Assembly (NCBI GenBank): GCA_003521145.1
Contig: DOTL01000011.1
Span: forward strand, 1-64,000
Length of the DNA stretch: 64,000 nt
From: Streptococcus sp.
GTDB taxonomy: Bacteria > Bacillota > Bacilli > Lactobacillales > Streptococcaceae
Direction of reading: 5' to 3'
Made by a program: the position numbers and the translations under genes. This document shows, in pieces, positions 48,000-55,505 of this stretch (position 1 is its first letter; every line of letters begins with the position of its first letter). Under the pieces are notes generated by a model. It saw only the letters and a list, made by a program, of their open reading frames with translations, did no database searches and was not told the DNA's origin.

Positions 48000-48270
48000 A
48001 TCCTTGTTATCCTTATATCATTCATATGAAAATCAAGTGTTGATTTTCTACTGGGGGTTTGGGGGCGAAGCCACCAAGTTATCTTATCGTTGGCTGTCAA
48101 AACTGAAAGGTTTTGGTCGGCTGGCGATATGATTTTTTGGGTATTGTGACCACAATGGCTGAGCTCGCAAAAGCCGAAAAGCGAAGCGTTGAGGCTTTTA
48201 GGAAGCACCCGTATCCCATACGGTATCGGGGCTGACCCGATAGAGGCAAGTAGAGAAGGAGTATAACGAG
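48000..48270. other. Candidate oriT region of the ICE
   Basis: 270 bases without a gene, directly before the relaxosome genes. It holds the inverted repeat GAAAATCAA/TTGATTTTC (48028-48048), then CTACTGGGGGTTTGGGGG, then CGTAT/ATACG (48210-48222) and TATCGGG/CCCGATA (48224-48242). A G-rich tract after an inverted repeat next to a MobC gene is how transfer origins of this relaxase group look. No nick site can be proved. Confidence 0.6.
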
Positions 48271-48633
48271 ATGACAGACCACTATCGTATTATCCGTAAG
48301 GAAATCAATCTGACACCAGGAGAACTGGAGCAGATTCAGGAGCTGATGAAGCAGGAACACGCAGAGCAATTCTCTCCCTTTGTCCGTCAAAAGCTGATGG
48401 ACTTGGTTGAGAGGAAGCAGGCAGTAACGGATTGGTTTGCCCTCTGGCAGTCCCAGAAGATTGAACAAATCAGTCGAGACATTTTACAAGTGACTATCTT
48501 GGCTGAACAGACCCAGCAGGTCACGGCAGAGCACCTGCGAATTCTCTTGGCCTGTGTGCAGGAGTTGATGGCAGAAGTGGAGAAGGCTATCCCACTTAGC
48601 CCAGATTTTCGTGACAAGTACATGGGAGGTTAG
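48271..48633 (+). CDS. Relaxosome accessory protein
   Basis: 120 residues, helical and charged (MTDHYRIIRKEINLTPGELE), with DKYMGG at the end. It starts the mobilisation operon, AGAAGGAG precedes it, and the next gene follows within two bases. It is likely an oriT-binding auxiliary protein like the small genes before the relaxase in Tn5252. Family assignment is by position. Confidence 0.7.
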   Translation: MTDHYRIIRKEINLTPGELEQIQELMKQEHAEQFSPFVRQKLMDLVERKQAVTDWFALWQSQKIEQISRDILQVTILAEQTQQVTAEHLRILLACVQELMAEVEKAIPLSPDFRDKYMGG

Positions 48634-48635
48634 AT

Positions 48636-49001
48636 ATGGAAAATCGTTACCGCACCAACCTCAAAAAAGTCTTTCTGACAGACCAGGAGTTGGAAACCCT
48701 GAACAACCGTATCGGTCAGAGTGGCTGTAAAAATTTCTCTGCTTATGCTAGAAAAGTTCTGCTCAATCCCAACATGACCTTTCTGACCATTGACACCAGT
48801 AGCTATGACGACTTGGTATTTGAGTTGAGACGAATCGGAAACAACCTCAATCAAATCGCACGGACCGTCAACCAGACTCACATCTTAACACCAAGTGACC
48901 GTGGATTTTTGGTGCAAGGCATTGGCCAACTCATCAAGGAAGTGGAGAAGGACTTTAACATAAAGTGTCAGCAGCTGAAGGAGTTTTATGGTCGTCACTA
49001 A
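48636..49001 (+). CDS. mobC: MobC-family relaxosome protein
   Basis: 121 residues. A ribbon-helix-helix-like start (RTNLKKVFLTDQELETLNNR) is followed by the MobC signature region YDDLVFELRRIGNNLNQIAR and a helical tail. MobC proteins open the DNA at oriT for the relaxase. Its end overlaps the relaxase start by 14 bases. Confidence 0.85.
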   Translation: MENRYRTNLKKVFLTDQELETLNNRIGQSGCKNFSAYARKVLLNPNMTFLTIDTSSYDDLVFELRRIGNNLNQIARTVNQTHILTPSDRGFLVQGIGQLIKEVEKDFNIKCQQLKEFYGRH

Positions 49002-50870
49002 ACACTTTGCGGTGCATAGCACCAAGTATCGTAAGAGCCTCATCAAGTATATTCTCAATCCAGAAAAGACGAAGAAGCTGAAACTGGTCTCTGATTTTGG
49101 CATGAGCAATTACTTGGACTTTCCCAGCTATGAGGAATTGGTGGAGATGTATCAGGCAAACTTGACCAATAATGATCGGCTCTATGATTCCAGAAACGAC
49201 CGCCAGCAACTCAAGCAGACCAAAATCCATGCCCACCACTTGATTCAATCATTTTCTCCTGAAGACAAGCTGACACCAGAGGAAATCAATCGCATTGGCT
49301 ACGAAACCATCAAGGAATTAACAGGAGGCAACTTTCGTTTCATCGTCACGACACACACAGACAAGGACCATATCCATAATCATATCCTAATAAATGCCAT
49401 TGACCTCCATTCCGACAATAAGCTTAAATGGGACTACGCCCAGGAGAGGAATCTTCGCCTGATTTCTGACCGCTTGGCCAAGGAAGCAGGAGCAAAGATT
49501 ATTCCACCCAATCGCTATTCGCATGATCGGTTTGAAACCACCGCAAGACCAATCACAAGTTTGAACTCAAGCAGCGGCTCTATTTTCTCCTGGAAAACAG
49601 TAAGAGCTTTGAGGACTTTATGGCCAAGGCTCCTGCTCTAAACGTGGAGATAGATTTCTCTCGCAAGCACGCCAGATTTTTCATGACCGACCGAGACATG
49701 AGGCAGGTCATTCGTGGCAATCAGTTGGATAAGCGACAGCCTTACACGGAGGACTATTTCAGAGAGCGGTTTGCGACACGAGCTATTGAGCAGCGACTGG
49801 ATTTTCTCTTGCCTAGAGCCCGTGACCTCTCTCATCTTTTGGAAATGGCAGAGCAGTTAAATCTAACAATCTCTCCTAAGAAAAAACATGTGACTTTTAC
49901 TTTGACTGAGGACGGTCGAACCATTTCTATCAAGAATAAAAAGGTCAGCATCAAACACCTCTACGATGTTCAGTTCTTGGAGGATTATTTTGATAAAAGA
50001 GGCATCACACCAGAACATGACTTGGTTAACCTGGTCTCAGACTTTGAAGCCTACCAAGAAGAGCAAAACCAGAATAAGCTCCCAATTGAGGAACTCTTAG
50101 CGGCCTATAAGGATTTCAAAGAAAAACGAGACCAGGTCCAGGTGTTTGAAGTTGCATTAGCGGAGCACCAGATTGACAAGTTGGTCAAGGACGGTCTCTT
50201 TGTCGCAATCAATTATGGTATCAAAAAAGACGGCTTGGTCTTTATACCAAACCGCAACTTGGATATTCATGACAATGAACAAGGCAAGTTCTACCATGTC
50301 TTTATCCGAGAGACCGCTCAGTTTTTTATCTACAATAAAGAGAACTCTGACCTCAACCGCTACATGCGAGGACGGGAGTTAATCCGCCAGCTCACTCACG
50401 ACAGCAAGCATATCCCTAAACGCAGACGACCGACCAGGACCAGCCTCAAAGATAAAATCGCAGAGCTCAATCTTCTTATCGAGATAGACCTCAACAACCA
50501 GTCCTACCAAGAAGTCAAAGACGAACTCATCAACGAAATTGCCAAGCTAGATTTGACCATTACGGATTTGCAAGATAAGGTTTCTTATCTCAATAAGGTG
50601 GCTGAAGTATTGATCAACCTTAACAATTCTGATTCAGAAAATCGAAGACTGGCACGATACGACTACGCCAAGATGAATTTGACTGCGGCAATTACACTTG
50701 AACAGGTGGAAGAAGAAATAGAAAAAAATCAAAAATCTATGACGAAATGGATAGATGATTACGAATATAAGGTTAGGAAACTTGAGGTTCTGCTTCAGAC
50801 ACTTAATCACTCTCTTGATTCTTCAAACCATAGAGACCGTCCAGGTAAAAATGAATTTGATCTCGAATAA
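48988..50870 (+). pseudogene. Frameshifted MOB-P type relaxase
   Basis: Codons 1 to about 182 read as an intact relaxase N-terminus (HSTKYRKSLIKYILNPEKT, HAHHLIQSFSPEDKLTPEE, FRFIVTTHTDKDHIHNHILI with the His triad). After HDRFE at about 49536 the frame is lost by one missing base; the other frame resumes with TNHKFELKQRLYFLLENSKS and runs to 50870. No single product would hold both the active site and the C-terminal domain. The C-terminal 18 residues (after QTLNH) look unlike the family and overlap the opposing blpT-like gene, so the original end may also be lost. Confidence 0.85.
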
Positions 50871-51198
50871 AAGTTAATGATTTGTTTTCAGTTGTATCTA
50901 TGACACCAAAGACTCGATAATGATTGCGATAAAGCTCCTCATAATCAATGTTACTGCCAATAAGGATAATGTTTGCCAGTTGAGAATGTCTTCTTATGTC
51001 TTCCAAAAAGAAGGTCACCTGCTCTGATGTCAAAAAGTTTGATTTTATGATAAAATAGGTGGTAGGAATATAGGATTTGTAAGGATAATAAGAGAAAGAA
51101 AGTTTGATTTTTGAATGAAGTTGACTGATGAACAAGTAATGTTGAATGACTAATGATACAAAAATACTTAGTAGGGAATGGGGAAAAATTTTGATCAT
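50803..51198 (-). CDS. BlpT-like protein of the Blp locus
   Basis: 131 residues from ATG 51198 behind AAAGGA. A hydrophobic start (SLLSIFVSLVIQHYLFI) is followed by a soluble part with SFSYYPYKSYIPTTYFI and NIILIGSNIDYEEL, ending YGLKNQESD. It lies divergent from blpS behind a minus-strand Blp box (51270-51300) and a TATAAT at 51233-51238, so it belongs to the Blp regulon. The place matches blpT of the pneumococcal locus, but I am not sure of the name. Its last codons overlap the relaxase tail on the opposite strand. Confidence 0.6.
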   Translation of the reverse strand: MIKIFPHSLLSIFVSLVIQHYLFISQLHSKIKLSFSYYPYKSYIPTTYFIIKSNFLTSEQVTFFLEDIRRHSQLANIILIGSNIDYEELYRNHYRVFGVIDTTENKSLTFIRDQIHFYLDGLYGLKNQESD

Positions 51199-51232
51199 AC
51201 TTATCCTTTCTTTTTAGTGGTTTTGGAACTTG

Positions 51233-51376
51233 ATTATATCATCTGTTGGTGATTCAGTTAGCTTTATTTCTTGAATGTACTTCTAACTTTCCTAAATGGT
51301 AAAATCTTACCATTCAAGACGTTTGGATAACCATTTAGGATTTGACAAGAATATGATGTTGCTCTTATGGTATAGT
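51233..51376. promoter_or_regulatory. Divergent Blp promoters with two BlpR boxes
   Basis: Plus box: ACCATTCAAG (51309) and ACCATTTAGG (51330), starts 21 bp apart, 31 bases before TATAGT at 51371. Minus box: ACCATTTAGG (51300 to 51291) and TACATTCAAG (51279 to 51270), also 21 bp apart and 31 bases before TATAAT at 51238-51233. Eight bases separate the two boxes. BlpR-type regulators bind such direct repeats. Confidence 0.85.
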
Positions 51377-51396
51377 GTTCATAGGAGGATATGCCT

Positions 51397-51738
51397 ATGA
51401 ACTTTATGATTATCAAAGTCAAGGATGAAACAAAGAAAGTACTGCTGTCAGATATTCTATATATCATATCGCATCCATCTAAACCACATTATATTCAAAT
51501 TGTGACTGAGAAAGAGATTTATGATTGCTTACAAAAGCTACAAAGTATAGAGGAATTGTATCCGGAATGTTTTATTAGATGCCATCGGTCTAGTCTAGTT
51601 AACCGTTCAAAAATTAAGGTTATCAATTCTCGAGAAAAACGTATTTTTCTTGGAGAAAAAGGAGAACATTGCCTTACTTTTTCAAGACGTCGTTATCAGG
51701 ACATACTGCATCAGTGGATTAACAAAGGAGGGATGTAG
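51397..51738 (+). CDS. blpS: BlpS, LytTR DNA-binding protein without receiver
   Basis: 113 residues from ATG 51397: AGGAGG at 51383-51388 leaves only two bases to ATG 51391 but eight to this one. It is a LytTR domain alone (KKVLLSDILYIISHPSKPHY, ECFIRCHRSSLVNRSKIKV), the same as the output domain of BlpR next to it. It may modulate Blp promoters. It is followed by blpR after one base. Confidence 0.8.
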   Translation: MNFMIIKVKDETKKVLLSDILYIISHPSKPHYIQIVTEKEIYDCLQKLQSIEELYPECFIRCHRSSLVNRSKIKVINSREKRIFLGEKGEHCLTFSRRRYQDILHQWINKGGM

Positions 51739-51739
51739 C

Positions 51740-52480
51740 ATGAATATCTTTGTAATGGAAGATGATTTTATGCAACAAGCGAGAATTGAGAAGATTATTA
51801 CTAAGCTGTTAGAAAAGCACAACATCGTTCCGAAAAAATTTGAAATTTCAGGAAAACCTCATCAGCTACTTCAAGCAATAGAAGAAAAAGGAGTACATCA
51901 GCTCTTCTTTTTAGATATTGAGATTAAGGAAGACGAACTAAAAGGACTTCAAGTCGCTAAGCAAATTAGAGAGATTGACCCTTATACTAGTATTGTTTTT
52001 GTGACAACACACTCCGAGTTTATGCCCTTATCTTTCAGGTACCAGGTATCTGCCTTGGACTATATTGACAAAGAGCTTGGAGTTACCGAATTTGAATCGC
52101 GAATAGAAGCAGCTTTACTTCATACTCACAATAAGGACAATAGCGCCGTATCGGATGATTCATTCTATTTTAAGTCCAAATATGCTCAAGTACAATACCC
52201 ATTCAATGAAGTGTACTACATCGAGACTTCTCCCCGCCCTCATCGTGTTATCCTTTATACCAAGACAGACCGAATGGAGTTCACAGCAAGTTTGTCAGAC
52301 ATTTTGAAACAAGATAAACGACTTGTACAATGTCATCGTTCGTTTGCAATCAATCCGAGGAATGTTGTTAAAGTGGATAGAAATGAAAAACAGATCTACT
52401 TTCCTAATGGAGCCACCTGTTTTATTTCAAGGCAAAAGCTAGAATCAACTTTAGCTGTTATTGATAGACTGCATAGATAA
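51740..52480 (+). CDS. blpR: BlpR response regulator
   Basis: 246 residues from ATG 51740 behind AAAGGAGGG; the longer frame from 51650 has no fitting site. The receiver has the acid pocket MEDD at 6-9, the phosphorylated Asp in FFLDIEIKE near 57 and the Lys after VSALDYIDK. The LytTR domain (about 140-245) includes VQCHRSFAINPRNVVKVDR. It binds the Blp boxes and activates the bacteriocin operons. Confidence 0.9.
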   Translation: MNIFVMEDDFMQQARIEKIITKLLEKHNIVPKKFEISGKPHQLLQAIEEKGVHQLFFLDIEIKEDELKGLQVAKQIREIDPYTSIVFVTTHSEFMPLSFRYQVSALDYIDKELGVTEFESRIEAALLHTHNKDNSAVSDDSFYFKSKYAQVQYPFNEVYYIETSPRPHRVILYTKTDRMEFTASLSDILKQDKRLVQCHRSFAINPRNVVKVDRNEKQIYFPNGATCFISRQKLESTLAVIDRLHR

Positions 52481-52490
52481 AGGAGAAAGG

Positions 52491-53831
52491 ATGTCTGTTT
52501 TAAACTATATTATTGAAGCCATTGTTTCATTGGGTTCACTCATTGTTCTCTTTTTTAGTGTTAACCGCTTAAAGTATTCTATCCGTTCAATCCTCTTGGT
52601 CATTCTGCTCAGAGTATCCGTTGCAGCCCTTTTCGCGACTTTAAGTCAGTTATTTTCAAGTCAATTCTTCTCTTATTTTGACACCCCTTTGTATGGTTTA
52701 CTGTTGGCTATTGTGTTTTTGAGACCACTGTCTAAAACCTTATTGATTTTCTGTGGTTTATTTCCTTTTATTCTGGAAAATCTTTTCTATCGTATGGTTC
52801 TTTATTTTATTTTCCCCTTATTTGGTCAGACCCCAGGTATCATAGAAGACACTCCAACTTTTGTTTTCGTTAATCTCCTGTCTACATTGTCTGTTCTATT
52901 TTTCTTAGGTTGGTTAAGATATGATTTTGTCAAGTTAAGAACGGACAATCTTGTAGCTGAAGATAAACGGATCCTCTATATGACTAATTGGGTAATGCTT
53001 GCATACTATCTTTTAATGCAAACATTGACTTATTTAGAGTATGACATCGGATTGCCGACAATGGCTTATCGTCAATTTATTCTAGTGACTTATCTTGTTA
53101 TCTTCATGGGAATTATCAAACAACTGGATTTACATTTGCGAGAAAAAATACAAGAGCAGTTTGATTTTCAACAAGCCCTGCAACTAAAAAACTTGGAGGA
53201 CTATAGTAACCAAATTGAGGAGCTTTATCGAGAGGTTAGGGGCTTCCGGCATGATTATTCAAATTTATTAACAACCTTACGATTGGGAATTGAAGAAAAT
53301 GACATGGTGCAGATAAAGGATGTTTACCAATCTGTGTTAAAGGATTCGCATAAACAGTTGCGAGCTAGTAAATATGATATTGGGCGTTTGGTCAATATTG
53401 ATAATTCTGCCTTAAAAAGTTTATTGGCATCCAAATTTTTACAGGCTAATGATAATCATGTAGCCGTTAGCTTGGAGGTGCCAGAAGCGATTAAACCGCA
53501 AGGAATGAAGTTAGTGGACTTTATCACGATTGTTTCGATTCTATGTGATAATGCCATAGATGCTACCAAAGGAACCTTTGGAAAGATTACCATTGCTTTC
53601 TTATCTGTAGATAATAAGCAAATGTTTATTATTGAAAATAACACCAAGGAAGAAAAAGTTGACCTTTCAGAGCTTTATGCCTTTGGTCATAGTTCTAAAG
53701 GCGAGGGCAGAGGTATTGGTCTATATAATGTCATGAAAATTCTAGAGCGTTACCCACACGTATCACTTAACACGACTAGTGCATCTTATCTGTTTGGCCA
53801 ATCTCTAGAAATTGACTTGTCATCGAAATAA
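52491..53831 (+). CDS. blpH: BlpH histidine kinase
   Basis: 446 residues from ATG 52491 behind AAGGAG. Six or seven hydrophobic segments span about 1-215, typical of HPK10 peptide-sensing kinases, followed by a coiled linker, the His in EVRGFRHDYSNLLTTLR near 253, the N box CDNAIDATKG near 353, and the G box SKGEGRGIGLYN near 403. It senses the BlpC pheromone at the membrane and phosphorylates BlpR. Confidence 0.9.
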   Translation: MSVLNYIIEAIVSLGSLIVLFFSVNRLKYSIRSILLVILLRVSVAALFATLSQLFSSQFFSYFDTPLYGLLLAIVFLRPLSKTLLIFCGLFPFILENLFYRMVLYFIFPLFGQTPGIIEDTPTFVFVNLLSTLSVLFFLGWLRYDFVKLRTDNLVAEDKRILYMTNWVMLAYYLLMQTLTYLEYDIGLPTMAYRQFILVTYLVIFMGIIKQLDLHLREKIQEQFDFQQALQLKNLEDYSNQIEELYREVRGFRHDYSNLLTTLRLGIEENDMVQIKDVYQSVLKDSHKQLRASKYDIGRLVNIDNSALKSLLASKFLQANDNHVAVSLEVPEAIKPQGMKLVDFITIVSILCDNAIDATKGTFGKITIAFLSVDNKQMFIIENNTKEEKVDLSELYAFGHSSKGEGRGIGLYNVMKILERYPHVSLNTTSASYLFGQSLEIDLSSK

Positions 53832-53837
53832 AAAAGT

Positions 53838-53874
53838 TGGACCATGGGATTTAATCCCTCGGTCCAGATTTTTT
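53838..53874 (+). terminator. Terminator between blpH and blpC
   Basis: TGGACC-GGGA pairs with TCCC-GGTCCA, followed by T6; it ends the blpSRH operon. Confidence 0.85.
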
Positions 53875-53878
53875 GATG

Positions 53879-54034
53879 TTAGCCCAGTTTATGTTTATTA
53901 TTGCTGTCTATGGCTTGCTTTGACTTAGGAAAATATTTCATCCAATCACTCCACCAATCTCCACCAGAGATGCGGTGAAGTTCTGAAGGAGAAAGCTCTG
54001 TGAATGCAGTGAGAGAAGTTCGATACTTGGTCAT
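53879..54034 (-). CDS. blpC: BlpC pheromone precursor
   Basis: A 51-residue precursor behind AAGGAGG. The leader (25 residues) ends ELHRISGG, a double-glycine site. The mature part of 26 residues begins DWWSDWMKYFPKSKQ and is basic. The leader form and the Trp-Trp start resemble the pneumococcal pheromone (GG then GWWEEL, from memory). It is too short for standard gene finding. It lies next to blpB and has its own Blp-box promoter, so it should be autoinduced. Confidence 0.75.
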   Translation of the reverse strand: MTKYRTSLTAFTELSPSELHRISGGDWWSDWMKYFPKSKQAIDSNNKHKLG

Positions 54035-54065
54035 ATAAGGACCTCCTTTATATAAGTTTTAATTT

Positions 54066-54133
54066 ATTGTACACAAAATATGGCGGTTTTTGATATTCAA
54101 ATCCTGAACAGTCATTTAACTTTCCTAAATGGT
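54066..54133 (-). promoter_or_regulatory. blpC promoter with BlpR box
   Basis: On the minus strand ACCATTTAGG (54133-54124) and ACTGTTCAGG (54112-54103) are 21 bp apart, and 31 bases later TACAAT lies at 54071-54066. The box overlaps the final codon of blpB. Confidence 0.85.
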
Positions 54134-55494
54134 TAATCATGGTTGGATAAAATTTTATCCTTGTAGTAATCAAAGTAAGTCTTCTTGGCAATGATACTTG
54201 TGACTCGACCCTGGAGACCGTACTGGATGACGTCGCTATGCTTGTCGGATAGTTGAGCCAAGGCAGTAACTTTGAAAATATTCCCCTCCTCAGTTTTAGT
54301 AGCAGTTTTATCGATAGACTTAATTTTTCCAACAACAGTGATGCTTTGGTTGCCAACTTTTTCTAAGCTCAGGCGTACGTCTTGTTTTTCTTTGAGTAAG
54401 GCGACATGTTCTGAAGTCACGTAGTAAGTAATGAGGAATTCTTTGGTTTGATTGATATTGGGGTAAATCTGAGCGATTTCATTACCGCTTGGAATCAAAG
54501 ACTTTCCTTCAAACTCACTATTGAGATGGATTACCCCTGTTTCAGGAGCTGTAATGGTATTGTTTTCTAGTCGGACGGATGCTTGCTCTAGCTGTGCCAC
54601 TAGCTCTGTGATTTGCGTTTCAAGGGTGGTCAGCTGCTGAGAGGCCGATTGTAAAAACTGTGTTCTTAGGACCTCAACCTTTGTTACAAAGCTGTTATCA
54701 TAGGTTGCAACAGAGCCAGTTCCAGCTCGTTGGATGTTCAGACTAGCTATGGATGATTCTAGCCCTGAGATACTTTGGTTGATTTGAGAAAGGTATTGAT
54801 CAGTTAATCCTGTCTGGGAGTCTTGTTGGGATTGGGCTAAGAAATTGTTTAAGGTGGCTTGGTGTGGATTGTCAGCTGATAAACTGGTCTGTCTATTGGT
54901 AATGGCTTGACGAAGCTCCTCGTATTCTGCTATTTGGTAATAGATTTGATTGATTTGCGTGTCAATCGCAGCAATGGTATTACCTGCTAGGGCGGCCTGG
55001 TTACTCACCTCTGCATTGGTTTTGGAAATTCCTAGTTCGATGTCCTGTGACTGGGTGATAAAGTTGTTAAAAGTATTGATATAGCCAAATTCGTCCTCCC
55101 CTGTAAAGAGGTTCGTTCCCTGTGACAGGCTTTCTTTGAGGGTTTCAAGTCCAGTTTTCTGTCTATTTAGAGTGGCTAGCTGGGTTTCAAGGGCTTGTTT
55201 TTGGGAACTCTCCATAGTTTCAGCGTATTGGATGATGAGCTCATTCTTTTTAACCAGCTTGTTATTGGCTAGATTATTGGTTGTGATAGGGTTATTGCTG
55301 GTGGATTGGATGGAAGCGATGATTGTCGTCGGAGTAATTTCACCTCTTGATATGACGGTAACCTCCTTTTGGGCAAAAAGGGAGAAGGTTAGAAGAAAGC
55401 CGACTAATAATATCAAGGGGACAATTAAGTGTGTCGCAAAATTATGGTAGCGCCGCTGGTAAAATTCAGCACTTTTGAACAAATTAGGGTTCAT
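54133..55494 (-). CDS. blpB: BlpB accessory transport protein
   Basis: 453 residues of the HlyD/ComB membrane fusion family. One membrane helix (LIVPLILLVGFLLTFSLFA, about 24-42) is followed by a lipoyl-like part (VISRGEITPTTIIASIQ), a long coiled coil (about 90-310), and a C-terminal beta part with TAPETGVIHL and EGKSLIPSGNEIAQIYP. It works with BlpA to export double-glycine peptides. AAGGAG precedes the ATG. It lies 11 bases after blpA in one operon. Confidence 0.9.
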   Translation of the reverse strand: MNPNLFKSAEFYQRRYHNFATHLIVPLILLVGFLLTFSLFAQKEVTVISRGEITPTTIIASIQSTSNNPITTNNLANNKLVKKNELIIQYAETMESSQKQALETQLATLNRQKTGLETLKESLSQGTNLFTGEDEFGYINTFNNFITQSQDIELGISKTNAEVSNQAALAGNTIAAIDTQINQIYYQIAEYEELRQAITNRQTSLSADNPHQATLNNFLAQSQQDSQTGLTDQYLSQINQSISGLESSIASLNIQRAGTGSVATYDNSFVTKVEVLRTQFLQSASQQLTTLETQITELVAQLEQASVRLENNTITAPETGVIHLNSEFEGKSLIPSGNEIAQIYPNINQTKEFLITYYVTSEHVALLKEKQDVRLSLEKVGNQSITVVGKIKSIDKTATKTEEGNIFKVTALAQLSDKHSDVIQYGLQGRVTSIIAKKTYFDYYKDKILSNHD

Positions 55495-55505
55495 GCTTAG
55501 TCTCC

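Noticed and set aside
47840..48468. Overlapping minus-strand frames across the oriT region
   Set aside because: They read through inverted repeats and the first relaxosome gene, without ribosome-binding sites.
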